Positions 17,522 to 26,496 of a stretch of DNA of 64,000 bases are shown in pieces. Made by a program: the position numbers and the translations under genes. The notes beneath the pieces are model-generated. The model was not told the DNA's origin and searched no databases. It saw nothing but the letters and a program-made list of their open reading frames with translations. The stretch comes from Actinomyces sp. GTDB taxonomy: Bacteria; Actinomycetota; Actinomycetes; Actinomycetales; Actinomycetaceae. Numbering within the stretch: position 1 is the first letter of the stretch; each line of letters opens with the position of its first letter. The stretch is from positions 1 to 64,000 of the forward strand of contig NZ_JARKVC010000028.1 in assembly GCF_029851875.1 (NCBI RefSeq), in the 5' to 3' direction.

Positions 17522-18214
17522 TCAGAGCACCCGCAGGTAGGTCGGGCTGCCCCACACAGCGCGGTAGGTCACACCGCCCGGCACGGACTCCAGGACCATC
17601 CCGTCACCGGCGTACAGCCCGACGTGACCCGGCCACCACATGATGTCGCCGACCTGGGCCTCGGAGGCCGAGACCACGCTCGCCCCCGCCATGTTGCGGA
17701 TCGCGCTGGACTGGTGCGGGATCGCCACACCGATCGAGGCGTAGACGTAGGAGACGAAGCCGGAGCAGTCGAAGGCGGTCGGGCTGGAGGCTCCCCAGAC
17801 GTAGGGGACACCGAGGAACTGCATGCCGTAGTCGATCAGGCCCTGGCCCGTTGCGACAGCGCTCTGCTCCTGGACGGCCTCGGCCGTGTCGGTCTCGGCC
17901 TCAGCCGTCACGGCCTCGACCTCGGTGACCACCGCAGCGTCGTCAGCGGCAACCTGCTCGGAGACCTTGATCGGAGCGTTGCTGGTCGCCAGGCTCTCCG
18001 CCTCAGCCACCGGCCCCACCTTGAGGGTGCCGGCCGAGCTGCGCAGGTTCTCGGCGTCCTGCCCCGCAGCCTGAGCACCGGAGGCGATCATGGTCAGCGC
18101 CAGACCGGAGGACGCGGCGACGGCGAAGCCGCGGCGGGTAGCCGGAGCAAGGTCGCTCAGCGGGGTCAGCGGCCGCGAGGCCTTGCGGTGGCGCGCCTGA
18201 ACAGATGTGGTCAC
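17522..18214 (-). CDS. Secreted NlpC/P60 peptidoglycan hydrolase, paralog B
   Basis: A 230-residue exported hydrolase, paralogous to the one at 16375..17124. The N-terminus (ARHRKASRPLTPL), signal helix (VAASSGLALTMIASGAQA) and catalytic domain align closely, while the acidic linker differs. Cys is in FDCSGFVSYVY and His in PGHVGLYAG. The start is GTG at 18214 with AGGAG 9 bases upstream. Its leader carries a second ydaO-type riboswitch. The pair may have different wall substrates or timing; the sequence does not say which. Confidence 0.92.
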   Translation of the reverse strand: MTTSVQARHRKASRPLTPLSDLAPATRRGFAVAASSGLALTMIASGAQAAGQDAENLRSSAGTLKVGPVAEAESLATSNAPIKVSEQVAADDAAVVTEVEAVTAEAETDTAEAVQEQSAVATGQGLIDYGMQFLGVPYVWGASSPTAFDCSGFVSYVYASIGVAIPHQSSAIRNMAGASVVSASEAQVGDIMWWPGHVGLYAGDGMVLESVPGGVTYRAVWGSPTYLRVL

Positions 18215-18233
18215 GTCAGTTCTCTCCTGAGGA

Positions 18234-18388
18234 GCCTGCGGGGTGAGCTGTCGGGTTCGAGCGGGAGGCGCCCGGCCCGCACGAGACGGGCTTCACCCCG
18301 AGGCCCGGCCTGTGGCGGCCTGGCCGGTGGTGGGTCCCCCGTGCCTGCTGGTGAGTCGTGTCGATCGAGGAACCGGACGCCAGCAGGC
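18234..18388 (-). promoter_or_regulatory. c-di-AMP riboswitch (ydaO/yuaA type), unit B
   Basis: The same conserved blocks as in unit A: GGCACGGGGGACCC, CGGGGTGAAGCCCG, then CGAACCCGACAGCTCACCCC. A possible outer stem is GCCTGC (about 18383..18388) with GCAGGC (18234..18239). The blocks match unit A while the connecting loops differ strongly, as expected for an old duplication under selection for the aptamer. It precedes the gene at 17522..18214. Confidence 0.83.
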
Positions 18389-18438
18389 TTGGGCTCCACC
18401 TGGCTCCTCGCGCCCGGGTGCCCGGGCGCAGCGAACAC

Positions 18439-18444
18439 GTTATA
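18439..18444 (-). promoter_or_regulatory. Candidate -10 element for riboswitch unit B
   Basis: TATAAC on the minus strand, about 50 bases upstream of the aptamer, is a near-consensus -10 in otherwise GC-rich sequence. No convincing -35 is seen. The stretch 18389..18536 otherwise holds nothing I can identify. Confidence 0.45.
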
Positions 18445-18536
18445 CGATCGTGATCCTCCTCGAGAAGGATTCCGCCGCAGGCAGATGCGTGCGATGAGAC
18501 ACCACGGCCGCCGACGGCGTCAGCACAGTCCGGTTC

Positions 18537-19208
18537 TCAGGCGACGAGGAAGAGGTGGCGCGCCAGGTCGTCAGGAAGGAGCACCGGCTCACCCTCGCGG
18601 CACACCACACGCACTCCGCCGCTGACCAGACGCAGGCGGACCTGTGCCCCGGCAACGATCCCGGCATCCTCAAGACTGGCGATGAGGTCGACGTCAGCCT
18701 GGATAGACTCGCCGACTCGTGCGACCACCCCGTCCTCGCGCTCGGCCCGCACCGCACGGTCGGCACTGACCTCGTCAGCCGCCGGCTGCGGGTGCTCCGC
18801 CATGACCTCAGGGATCGTGTTGCCAAAGGGGTCGGTGCTCACGTCGCCGAGGATCGTCAGCAGGCGGTCCTCGACCTGCTCGCTCATGACGTGCTCCCAC
18901 CGGCAGGCCTCCTCGTGGACCAGCCGCCTGTCGAGACCGATGACGTCCAGGAGCAGTCTTTCGGCAAGCCTGTGCTTGCGGATCACTTCCGTGGCCCGAC
19001 GGCGCCCCTCCTCAGTGAGCTCCAGCGAGCGGTCCTCGGCGACCTTCATCAGGCCGTCACGCTCCATGCGCGCCACGGTCTGGGAGACGGTCGGCCCCGA
19101 GTGGTCGAGGCGCTCGACGATGCGCGCGCGCAGCGGCAGAACGCCGTCCTCCTCAAGCTCGTAGACAGTCTTGAGGTACATCTCGGTGGTGTCGATCAGC
19201 TCGCTCAT
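18537..19208 (-). CDS. dtxR: Iron-dependent repressor, DtxR/IdeR family
   Basis: A 223-residue metal-dependent DNA-binding regulator that represses iron uptake genes when Fe2+ is bound. The N-terminal winged helix includes RIVERLDHSGPTVSQTVARM. The metal ligands fall at exactly the DtxR/IdeR numbers: Met10, His79, Glu83, His98, Cys102, Glu105 and His106. The C-terminal SH3-like domain (about 150-223) is present, so it is full length. ATG 19208 has AGGAGG at 8-base spacing. It lies 152 bp downstream of an MFS exporter on the same strand. Their functional link is possible but not shown. Confidence 0.93.
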   Translation of the reverse strand: MSELIDTTEMYLKTVYELEEDGVLPLRARIVERLDHSGPTVSQTVARMERDGLMKVAEDRSLELTEEGRRRATEVIRKHRLAERLLLDVIGLDRRLVHEEACRWEHVMSEQVEDRLLTILGDVSTDPFGNTIPEVMAEHPQPAADEVSADRAVRAEREDGVVARVGESIQADVDLIASLEDAGIVAGAQVRLRLVSGGVRVVCREGEPVLLPDDLARHLFLVA

Positions 19209-19360
19209 GCCTGAGACCTCCTGGGAAGAAGTACGTCCTGAGGACAGCGCCTGGCGGCAGACAGGGACCGCCTGCCCGAAGGCTGTCCCAGGATATCGGC
19301 AAGGTCCCTCGCGCGGAGGCTCGCCCGGCCCGCCCGAGCCCGCCACCCACGGCGGCGGAC

Positions 19361-20746
19361 TCACCGTGCCGGGCGAGCCTCGCCGTCGTCGTCCTGCTCG
19401 CGGCGGGCCACGGCCTCAGCCACCAGCTCGGCACCGGCCCCCTCGACCTCCTCACCGGCTACCGGGCCAGGGTGGGACAGGCTGGCACGCTCACGCGGCC
19501 CCACAGTGCTCAGGAAGGGTCGGGTCGAGGAGTAGGCCAGGTCCACGCGCCAGTGACGCCGCGCCCACAAGGTGGCCAGGGAGGCGATGAGCAGGGCCGC
19601 CACCCCACCCAGCGCGATCGCCGAGCGCGGCCCCCACTGGTCCGAGACCCAGCCGATGAGCGGGGAGCCGATCGGGGTGGTCCCCAGGAAGAACATCATG
19701 TAGATGCTCATCACCCGCCCGCGCATCGCTGGGTCGGTGGTCAGCTGCACCGTCTGGTTGGCGCTGGTGAGCACCGTGAGCACGCACAGCCCCACCGGGA
19801 CCGAGGACAGCGCGAACAGCGGGTAGCTCGGGGCCGCCGCCATGACCAGGGTGAACAGGCCGAGGAAGAAGGTCGCCACGATGAGCGTGCGCACGCGCGG
19901 AGCCTTGCGACGCGCCGCCCACAGCGCACCGGCCAGGGATCCCACGGCAAAGATCGAGGAGACGTTGCCGTAGGCGTCGGACTCCAGGTTGAAGGCGCTG
20001 CGCACCATGGCGGCCATCGTCACCTGGAAGTTGAGGGTGAGCATCGAGACCACGGAGATGACCACGATGATGACCATGATGTCGCTGCGGCGCAGGACGT
20101 AAGCCATGCCCTCACGCAGCTGGCCCTTGGCACGCGTCGCACGCGGAACGGTGCACAGCTCACGCACACGCATGGTCACCAGCGCCAGGGTCGGGAAGAG
20201 GAAGGTCAGAGCGTTGATGATGAAGACCCACCCGGGACCGACCCAGGCGATAGCCAGTCCTGACACGGCGGGGCCGATGAGCCTGGCAGCGTTGAAGGAG
20301 GCCGAGTTCAGGCCCACGGCGTTGGACAGGTAGTCGCCGGGGACCATCCGGGCCACGAAGATCTGCCGGGCAGGAGAGTCGTAGGCCCCGCCCACCCCCG
20401 AGACGAAGGCAGCCAGGTAGACGTGCCACAGCTCGGCGTGGCCCAGAATGACGTCCAGGCCCAGGGCCAGGGAGACCAGCCCCATAGAGGACTGGGTGAG
20501 GACAAGGAACCTGCGCTGGTCAACCCGGTCCGCCAGCAGACCGGCGTGAGCGGACAAGAGCAGGGCCGGCAGGAACTGCAGCGCCGTGGTCACGCCCGTC
20601 GCCGAGGCGGAGTCATCGGTCAGGACGCGCAGGACCAGCCAGTCCTGAGCCACTCTCTGCATCCATGTCCCGGTATTAGCGACCAAGGCCGCAAAGAACC
20701 AGATCCGGTAGTTGTGGAACTTCAGTGACTCAAAGGTGGCGGACAC
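19361..20746 (-). CDS. MFS transporter, EntS/MFS_3-like exporter
   Basis: A 461-residue integral membrane protein with about 12 helices. The motif LLADRVDQRRFLVLTQ between helices 2 and 3 is the MFS loop signature. WMQRVAQDWLVL and AYDSPARQIFVARMV are typical of the EntS-like exporter subfamily, which exports siderophores, drugs or lipids. I chose the GTG at 20746 (SATFESLKFHNYRIW) because family members begin there. No strong ribosome site is seen, and an in-frame GTG at 20872 is possible. The acidic cytoplasmic tail after helix 12 is unusual in length. Substrate unknown; the neighbouring iron regulator suggests metal or siderophore handling as one possibility. Confidence 0.85.
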   Translation of the reverse strand: MSATFESLKFHNYRIWFFAALVANTGTWMQRVAQDWLVLRVLTDDSASATGVTTALQFLPALLLSAHAGLLADRVDQRRFLVLTQSSMGLVSLALGLDVILGHAELWHVYLAAFVSGVGGAYDSPARQIFVARMVPGDYLSNAVGLNSASFNAARLIGPAVSGLAIAWVGPGWVFIINALTFLFPTLALVTMRVRELCTVPRATRAKGQLREGMAYVLRRSDIMVIIVVISVVSMLTLNFQVTMAAMVRSAFNLESDAYGNVSSIFAVGSLAGALWAARRKAPRVRTLIVATFFLGLFTLVMAAAPSYPLFALSSVPVGLCVLTVLTSANQTVQLTTDPAMRGRVMSIYMMFFLGTTPIGSPLIGWVSDQWGPRSAIALGGVAALLIASLATLWARRHWRVDLAYSSTRPFLSTVGPRERASLSHPGPVAGEEVEGAGAELVAEAVARREQDDDGEARPAR

Positions 20747-20877
20747 GGCGTACGGAGGCCTCGGTTTCGTGACGGTGAGTGGCGTTTCGTGCGTAGGTAG
20801 GCAGGCGTCGGGCGGCCAGGCGTCCGGCGTCGAGCGAGCAGGCGCGACAGGACATCGTATCGCCGCACCCACGACCT

Positions 20878-20945
20878 CGAGACCCCGACCCCACGACCAC
20901 GTGGAGGACAGGGAGCCTCCGTCGCGGAGTGAGGCCGGGGTCTCG
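20878..20945 (-). terminator. Inverted repeat downstream of the purine permease
   Basis: 10-base arms CGAGACCCCG and CGGGGTCTCG enclose 48 bases that can form a smaller hairpin. It lies 80-150 bp past the permease stop on the minus strand and is probably part of its transcription end. The rest of 20747..21025 shows nothing recognisable. Confidence 0.4.
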
Positions 20946-21025
20946 TCGCCGTCCGGCTCCTACCCGGCAGGTCAGCCAGCTGGCGGGTCGCTCAGGCGCG
21001 ACCCGGCAGGCTCAGGTCTGAACGG

Positions 21026-22489
21026 TCAGGCGATACCGAGAATCGCCTTGATCGGGGTCAGGGTGAAGTAGATGACGAACAGCACACAGGCCAGCCACAT
21101 CAGCGGGTGGACGCTCCTGGCCCTGCCTCGCGCCAGCTGCACCACCAGGTAGGCCACGAAGCCGGCGCCGATGCCGTTGGTGATGGAGTAGGAGAAGGGC
21201 ATCATGATGATCGTGACGAAGGCCGGCAGAGCCACCTCAGGCGACTTCCAGTCGATGTCCGTCACCTGGGTCATCATGAGGAAGCCGACGACGACCAGGG
21301 CAGGAGTCGCAGCCTCGTAGGGCACCATCGAGACGATCGGCGCGATGAACATGCTCAGCAGGAAGGCGATACCGGTGACCACGGAGGCCAGACCGGTCCG
21401 CGCTCCCTCACCCACACCCGCTGCGGACTCGACGTAGGAGGTGTTGGAGGACACCCCGCCCACACCACCGGCGATGGCCGCCACCGAGTCGACCACGAGG
21501 ATCTCGCGGGTGCGCGGAGGGTTGCCCTTCTCGTCCAGCAGGCCGCCCTCGGCGCCGATAGCCACCATGGTGCCCATGGTGTCGAAGAAGTCAGCGAGCA
21601 TGAGGGAGAAGACGAGCAGGACGACGGAGACGATGCCGACCTTCTCGATCGAGCCGAGCAGGCTGAAGTGTCCGAGCGTGGCCAGAGAGGGCAGGCCGAC
21701 CGGAGCGCCCTCGAGGGCCGGGACGGAGAGGGACCAGCCGGTGGGGTTGGCCTCGGCGTCGAAGGCTCCTAGGTGGGCCACGGCCTCGACGACGGCAGCC
21801 AGGACGCTGGAGGCGATGATGCCGATGAGGATGGCGCCCTTCACCTTGCGCACGTGCAGCACGAGGATGAGGAAGAGCCCGAAGAGGAAGACCAGGACCG
21901 GCCAGCCCTGCAGCGAGCCACCCAGGCCCAGCTCCAGCGGCGTGCCACCGGCGCGCACGACCTTGGCGTCCACCAGGCCGATCAGGGCGATGAACAGGCC
22001 GATACCCACGCTGATCGCCGTCTTCAGGTGCGCGGGCACGGCCTTGAAGACGGCCTCACGGAATCCCGTGAGCACCAGGACGAGGATGATGACGCCCTCA
22101 ATGACCACCAGGCCCATGGCGTCGGCATAGGTCATGCCGTTCATCCCGACCAAGGTGTAGGCGATCATGGCGTTGATGCCCAGACCCGCGGCCAGGGCCA
22201 TGGGGAAGTTGGCGACCAGACCCATGAGGATCGTCATGATGCCGGCGACGAAGGCCGTGCCGGCCGCGATCTGCTCAGTAGTGCCCAGCGGGGCGATGCC
22301 CTCGTGCGGGGTGGAGAGGATGAGGGGGTTGAGGACGAGGATGTAGCTCATCGTGAAGAAGGTGACGAGCCCGCCCCGTACCTCACGAGCCACGGTGGAA
22401 CCGCGCTCAGTGATGTGGAAGAAACGGTCAAGCGCGCCGATCGGGGTGGACGCAGCGCTGGGACGAGGGGATGTGGTTGGTGCACTCAC
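21026..22489 (-). CDS. Purine permease, NCS2 family, AzgA/PbuG-like
   Basis: A 487-residue proton-driven importer of adenine, guanine or hypoxanthine in the cytoplasmic membrane. Family signatures are the N-terminal EVRGGLVTFFTMSYILVLNP, the helix-3 region GLGINAMIAY, the substrate loop FDTMGTMVAIGAEGGLLD and SNTSYVESAAGVGEGARTG. About 13 hydrophobic segments are seen. The start is GTG 22489. Sequence upstream of it, though open, does not resemble protein. No purine riboswitch is recognised upstream. Confidence 0.92.
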   Translation of the reverse strand: MSAPTTSPRPSAASTPIGALDRFFHITERGSTVAREVRGGLVTFFTMSYILVLNPLILSTPHEGIAPLGTTEQIAAGTAFVAGIMTILMGLVANFPMALAAGLGINAMIAYTLVGMNGMTYADAMGLVVIEGVIILVLVLTGFREAVFKAVPAHLKTAISVGIGLFIALIGLVDAKVVRAGGTPLELGLGGSLQGWPVLVFLFGLFLILVLHVRKVKGAILIGIIASSVLAAVVEAVAHLGAFDAEANPTGWSLSVPALEGAPVGLPSLATLGHFSLLGSIEKVGIVSVVLLVFSLMLADFFDTMGTMVAIGAEGGLLDEKGNPPRTREILVVDSVAAIAGGVGGVSSNTSYVESAAGVGEGARTGLASVVTGIAFLLSMFIAPIVSMVPYEAATPALVVVGFLMMTQVTDIDWKSPEVALPAFVTIIMMPFSYSITNGIGAGFVAYLVVQLARGRARSVHPLMWLACVLFVIYFTLTPIKAILGIA

Positions 22490-22552
22490 GTCACCAGATT
22501 CTCGCAGAGCGAAGCCGAGGCAGACAATCGCAACCGTGTCAGGCCCGTCCCT

Positions 22553-22704
22553 GCCGAGCACCGCGACGCCGAGGTCGTGGTGCTGTGGGAAGGCGACGGC
22601 TCCGGACACGGCCGGTGCCCTCTCACGCGAGCGACTGGCTCTGCTGCCCCCGCGCGTCGTCGTCAACGTGGGGCGCGGAACCACAGTGGATCAGGAGGCC
22701 GTAG
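22553..22704 (+). pseudogene. Possible remnant of a D-2-hydroxyacid dehydrogenase
   Basis: Two pieces of plausible dehydrogenase sequence lie close together in different frames. 22553..22591 reads AEHRDAEVVVLWE, like the N-terminal part. About 22630..22704 reads LALLPPRVVVNVGRGTTVD plus QEAV, matching the NAD-domain signature of the family. In an intact enzyme about 170 residues separate these, so a large internal deletion and a frame change are implied. No C-terminal part is found. It lies in the 340-bp gap between the purine permease and DUF3027 genes. The stretch 22705..22829 shows nothing else. Confidence 0.45.
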
Positions 22705-22829
22705 TGGCGCCCCCGCCGCTACCCCTTCGCATCACCCGCTACCCGGTGGCACGCGCGACAGGGGTGCGAAGGAGACGAAGGGACATCGAGAGCGATAGAG
22801 GCACACGAACAGTCAGGCCGGCCTCGCTC

Positions 22830-24209
22830 CTAGCCGCCAAAGGGCAGGTGAGCCTCCAGGTCGTCCAGAGCCGCGGGGACCGCGCGAGGCGCGTCCTCGT
22901 GCCCGTGCGCTGTGGCCGCCAGCTCGGCGACGGCGTCCAGCGCCGAGGCATGACGCTGCTCGACGCTGCCGGAGGCCTCGCTCTGCCCGGGGTCCTGCGC
23001 CAGGTCACGGGAGGCAGACTCAGCCCGACGGCTGCGTGAGCCGGTCGACCGGCCGCTGCGGGCCCGGCTCGTGCGCCCGGCTCGGCTCGCAGTGCGTGCC
23101 GTCCGCGTCGTGCGCCCGGCGCCTGCCGGCTCCTGCTGCGCCGAGCCCGCCGCCACGTCCGCGGCGTCGCCCTCATCGGCCTCGTGGGCCCCTTCGACGC
23201 CGGCCGGTGAGTCCTCAGCCTGTACCTCGCTGTCCCCAGCCTCAGCGTGCTCCGGCTCCTCCTGCGAGGCCGCCTCGACCTCCTCGGCCTGACTGTGTCC
23301 GCCGCGGATCGAGGTCCCGTCCGTGCCCAGGGGCTCCATGGCCGCCTCGTCCAGACGCGAGGGCGTCACCGGCCACTCCGGGCCCTGGTCTGGCAGGTCA
23401 GTCTCTGAGTGCGCACCACAACCGTGGTCCAGGGAGACCACGCGTCCGTCGTCGGCCGCCCACTCGTTGGCACAGATGCCAAAGACGTTACGCAGCGGAC
23501 CAGCCAGCGGCACGAGGAAGCCGCAGGTGGAGCAGGTGGCGTGGGCCTTGCGCACGCCGTCGGCGTCAGGGCCGTGGTCGCCGTCGTACCAACGCTGGGC
23601 GGCACGCTGGACGCCCTCGGCAGACAGCACGCGCGCGCGGCCGAAGTCGAGGGCGTCAGTTCCCACCACGTCCCCCTCCTGCTCGCCCGTAGCCTCCCAG
23701 CCCGGTTCCAGGCGCTCGTCAGTCTCGCGGCGCGGCAGGCGGTCCGAGCGCGAGACGTCCCCAGGCTGAAGCCGGTCCGCCCACGGGATCCACGCGGGAG
23801 CCAGGATCGCCTCCTCCCCGGGCAGCAGCTCCATCTCACACACGGTCGCGGTGCGGGCGCGAGGCGGACGCGTCAGCGTCACGGCCCAGTGCCAGCCACG
23901 GTAACCGGCGAGGTTGCACTCAAAGAGATGGGTCACCACGCGCTCGCCCTCGCTGCGCGCTCCCAGGTGGGCGCCCACGCTCAGGGGCTCCGTGATCTGT
24001 CCCAGGGCCTGGTGAGCCAGGTCGACGGCGGCAGCAGAGGTCAGGACCTTGTCCTTGGCGGCGGCCGCGGCCTGCTGCGGAGTAGGCAGGCTGCCAGCCC
24101 GCTCCAGGGAGGCGGTCGCAGGATCCGCGAGGGTGCCGGCCTGGCCGGGGGCCGGGTGTCCGGTCTCGGTCGGGGTCACGGTCTCGGGCTCAGTCGCGGT
24201 AGATGTCAC
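22830..24209 (-). CDS. DUF3027 family protein
   Basis: A 459-residue protein with an N-terminal helical part (KDKVLTSAAAVDLAHQALGQ), a core containing GYRGWHWAVTL and EMELLPGEEAILAPAWIPW, and a metal-binding cluster ATCSTCGF...FGICANEW...DHGCGAHSETD. These are hallmarks of DUF3027, a family almost confined to actinobacteria. The C-terminal third is acidic and Arg/Ser-rich low complexity. ATG 24209. It sits next to the XPB partner gene on the same strand, a neighbourhood common in actinobacteria. Its function is not established. Confidence 0.82.
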   Translation of the reverse strand: MTSTATEPETVTPTETGHPAPGQAGTLADPATASLERAGSLPTPQQAAAAAKDKVLTSAAAVDLAHQALGQITEPLSVGAHLGARSEGERVVTHLFECNLAGYRGWHWAVTLTRPPRARTATVCEMELLPGEEAILAPAWIPWADRLQPGDVSRSDRLPRRETDERLEPGWEATGEQEGDVVGTDALDFGRARVLSAEGVQRAAQRWYDGDHGPDADGVRKAHATCSTCGFLVPLAGPLRNVFGICANEWAADDGRVVSLDHGCGAHSETDLPDQGPEWPVTPSRLDEAAMEPLGTDGTSIRGGHSQAEEVEAASQEEPEHAEAGDSEVQAEDSPAGVEGAHEADEGDAADVAAGSAQQEPAGAGRTTRTARTASRAGRTSRARSGRSTGSRSRRAESASRDLAQDPGQSEASGSVEQRHASALDAVAELAATAHGHEDAPRAVPAALDDLEAHLPFGG

Positions 24210-24259
24210 CTGACCAGTGTAGGGGCTGGCTCACAGGGCATCACCGTCTCCCGCCGCTC

Positions 24260-26371
24260 CTACTCCTCCTCGACGCCGACGATCCGGTGAACGGCGACCG
24301 TCAGCTCGGTCTCACGCGCCACGTCAGCCAGCCGCACCCTCCCGGGCTCAACCGCCAGCACCCGCACGCGCCGCTCCTGGACGCTTCCGTCCTGCCCCGC
24401 CAGGCGCAGTCGCAGCCGCGAGCGCGAGGCCCGGGCCTGGCGCAGCAGCGCCAGGGCGTGCACCGGGTCCGTAGCCGTACCTCGACCCTGGCCGGAGTCG
24501 ATGCGGGCCTGCTCACCGGCTCGCATCCGCCCTACGAGCACAGCCAGGTCCCGTGACGAGGGACGACGGCGTCGCACCGGCGCGTGCACCCCGGGCCGCG
24601 CCGTCTCAGGAGCCTGGTGCCCCCGCCGTCCAGGCACCTGGTCCGCGGCCAGCAGCAGCGAGCCGTGGGCGTCCTCCAGGACAGGGGCCCCACCGCTGTG
24701 GCGCAGCACCCGCAGGACCTGCCCGGCAGGGGCAGTGGAGGTCAGGAGGCCGGGGGCGACCTCGTCCAGCTCCAGCTCCGCCAGGCGGGAGTCGGCCACC
24801 AGCCCGGCCGCCACCGCCGAGTCGTTCACACGCAGGAGGCAAGCCACCTCGCGCACGCGCACCGCGCCATGGTGACGGGCCGCGTCCTGGACGAGGACCG
24901 TCAGCGCGCTGGGCAGAGGGGTGGGCGAGTAGCGCTCCAGGGCCGCGCTCAGCTCGTCGGCGCTCATCCCCACGTCCAGGGCCGCACGGACCGACTGCGG
25001 GGTGAAGCGCACCGTGAGAGCAGCGCCACGCGACTCGACCTCGCTGGAACGCTCCAGCAGCACCCCCAGCGCCGAGTCCGGCCGGCCCGGCACGACGGCG
25101 GTCAGGTCCGACTGGACCAGGAGCGTGTCCACCGGTGCAGGCAGGTCCTCCTCCAGGCTCTCCTCCAGCAGCCTCAGGAGGCGGTCCTGGTCCTCCTGGC
25201 GCCTCTGGGCGTCTGCGCCACGCTCACGCAAGCCGTGGGCCAGCCGCAGCGCCGCCCGTGACGCTGATCCCCCACCGCTCAGCCCTAGCAGCTCAGCCTC
25301 CGACAGAACAGCGGTCACGGCGCCCTCGGGCACCACACGCCTGGGCCGGGCGTAGGTCAGGGCCTGGCGCGCCCAGGCCGGCTCCAAGACCGCCCCGGCC
25401 GGCAGCGAGGCCATGAGGGCGAGCACGCGGGAGCGCAGAGCGCGGGCCCAGCCAGCCTCGACGTCGTCGCCCAGGACCGGCCGCAAGGTGCCGTCGTCGC
25501 CCCGCGTGCCCACGAGCCAGGGCGTGCGCGCGCTCCTGGCCCAGGCCAGGGCGAGAGGGGCCCAGCGCTCGGGCAGCCCCGCCTGCCGCCAGGCCGCCGC
25601 CTCGCGGGAGGGGACCCAGGCCTCGCCGTCATCGTCCAGTCCCAGGAGCCCGGCCCCTGCTGCCATCTCGATGACCGTGGCGGTCACACCTGTGCTCTCC
25701 TCCAGCGCCTGCGCGGTCCGGGCCAGCACGCGCACGCCAACTCCTCCGGCGCGCAGGATCGCACCTCCCTCACGGCCCCACTCCTCCAGCAGAACCGTCA
25801 CCAGCCGAACGAGCTCCTCGGCCGCGCGTGAGGCCTGGTCCGCGACAGCGGCCGCCTCCTGGACCTCCAGGTCCTCGGCCCTGGGGGCGACGGGAGCCTG
25901 AGGCACCTGCGGACGGGGCCCGAAGGCCTCGGCCAGCCCGGGCACCGCTCCTGCCTCGACCACAAGCGCCAGGCTGCGTAGGCGTTCCAGCCCGCCAGCG
26001 ACGTCGTCGGCTCCGATCCCGGTGGCACGGCTGATGGCAGCCGGATCCTGGGTCCCCAGCGCCACGACGGCCTGTGCCACGGCCAGAGGCTGGGCATCCA
26101 GGTCCGCGAGCGCGCTCTCCACGCTCGGGCGTCCCCCGGCGCGGACGGCCAGGGTGGTGAAGGAGGACGAGGGCGGGGCGATGAGGTCGCGGCGGACTCG
26201 GAGCAGCTGGGCGACCTCGGCGTCGGAGCGGGCGGTCAGGTTGACGGCGAGGTCGTCCGTGCCCGCGACGCCGCCTGTGGGCGGCTGCGGCGGCAGCGCC
26301 GTGTCCTGACCAGTGGCAGCGACGGCGCGCGCACGGCCGGTGCGGGAGGTACCTGTGCTCATCCTCGCCAC
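24260..26371 (-). CDS. XPB-associated protein (helicase-associated domain, HelicaseC3 type)
   Basis: A 703-residue protein typical of the gene always found beside the actinobacterial XPB helicase. It contains winged-helix-like repeats (DLIAPPSSSFTTLAVRAG, ADELSAALERYSPTPLPSALTVLVQD) and ends with a small domain RLRLRLAGQDGSVQERRVRVLAVEPGRV (positions about 660-690). DTLLVQSDLTAVVPGRPD matches the helicase C3-type segment. I chose the GTG at 26371, which has AGGAG 7 bases upstream; the ATG at 26362 has none at useful distance. It is divergent from XPB, sharing a 125-bp promoter region. It is thought to assist the helicase, probably in DNA repair. Confidence 0.8.
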   Translation of the reverse strand: MARMSTGTSRTGRARAVAATGQDTALPPQPPTGGVAGTDDLAVNLTARSDAEVAQLLRVRRDLIAPPSSSFTTLAVRAGGRPSVESALADLDAQPLAVAQAVVALGTQDPAAISRATGIGADDVAGGLERLRSLALVVEAGAVPGLAEAFGPRPQVPQAPVAPRAEDLEVQEAAAVADQASRAAEELVRLVTVLLEEWGREGGAILRAGGVGVRVLARTAQALEESTGVTATVIEMAAGAGLLGLDDDGEAWVPSREAAAWRQAGLPERWAPLALAWARSARTPWLVGTRGDDGTLRPVLGDDVEAGWARALRSRVLALMASLPAGAVLEPAWARQALTYARPRRVVPEGAVTAVLSEAELLGLSGGGSASRAALRLAHGLRERGADAQRRQEDQDRLLRLLEESLEEDLPAPVDTLLVQSDLTAVVPGRPDSALGVLLERSSEVESRGAALTVRFTPQSVRAALDVGMSADELSAALERYSPTPLPSALTVLVQDAARHHGAVRVREVACLLRVNDSAVAAGLVADSRLAELELDEVAPGLLTSTAPAGQVLRVLRHSGGAPVLEDAHGSLLLAADQVPGRRGHQAPETARPGVHAPVRRRRPSSRDLAVLVGRMRAGEQARIDSGQGRGTATDPVHALALLRQARASRSRLRLRLAGQDGSVQERRVRVLAVEPGRVRLADVARETELTVAVHRIVGVEEE

Positions 26372-26496
26372 ATTACCGCTCCTGCCTCCCGCGCCCCGTG
26401 GTGCGGGCCACGCCGACAGGCCCCTCGCGCTCCGCCGCCGGTGAAGGCGTCGCCTGCGTCACGGTCAGTGGGCCGGCATCGCGCGATACTCCCTCC

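Noticed and set aside
16375-18214. NlpC/P60 genes read as resuscitation-promoting factors, because ydaO switches often precede rpf
   Set aside because: The catalytic domains have Cys-His NlpC/P60 signatures and no lysozyme-like Rpf domain.
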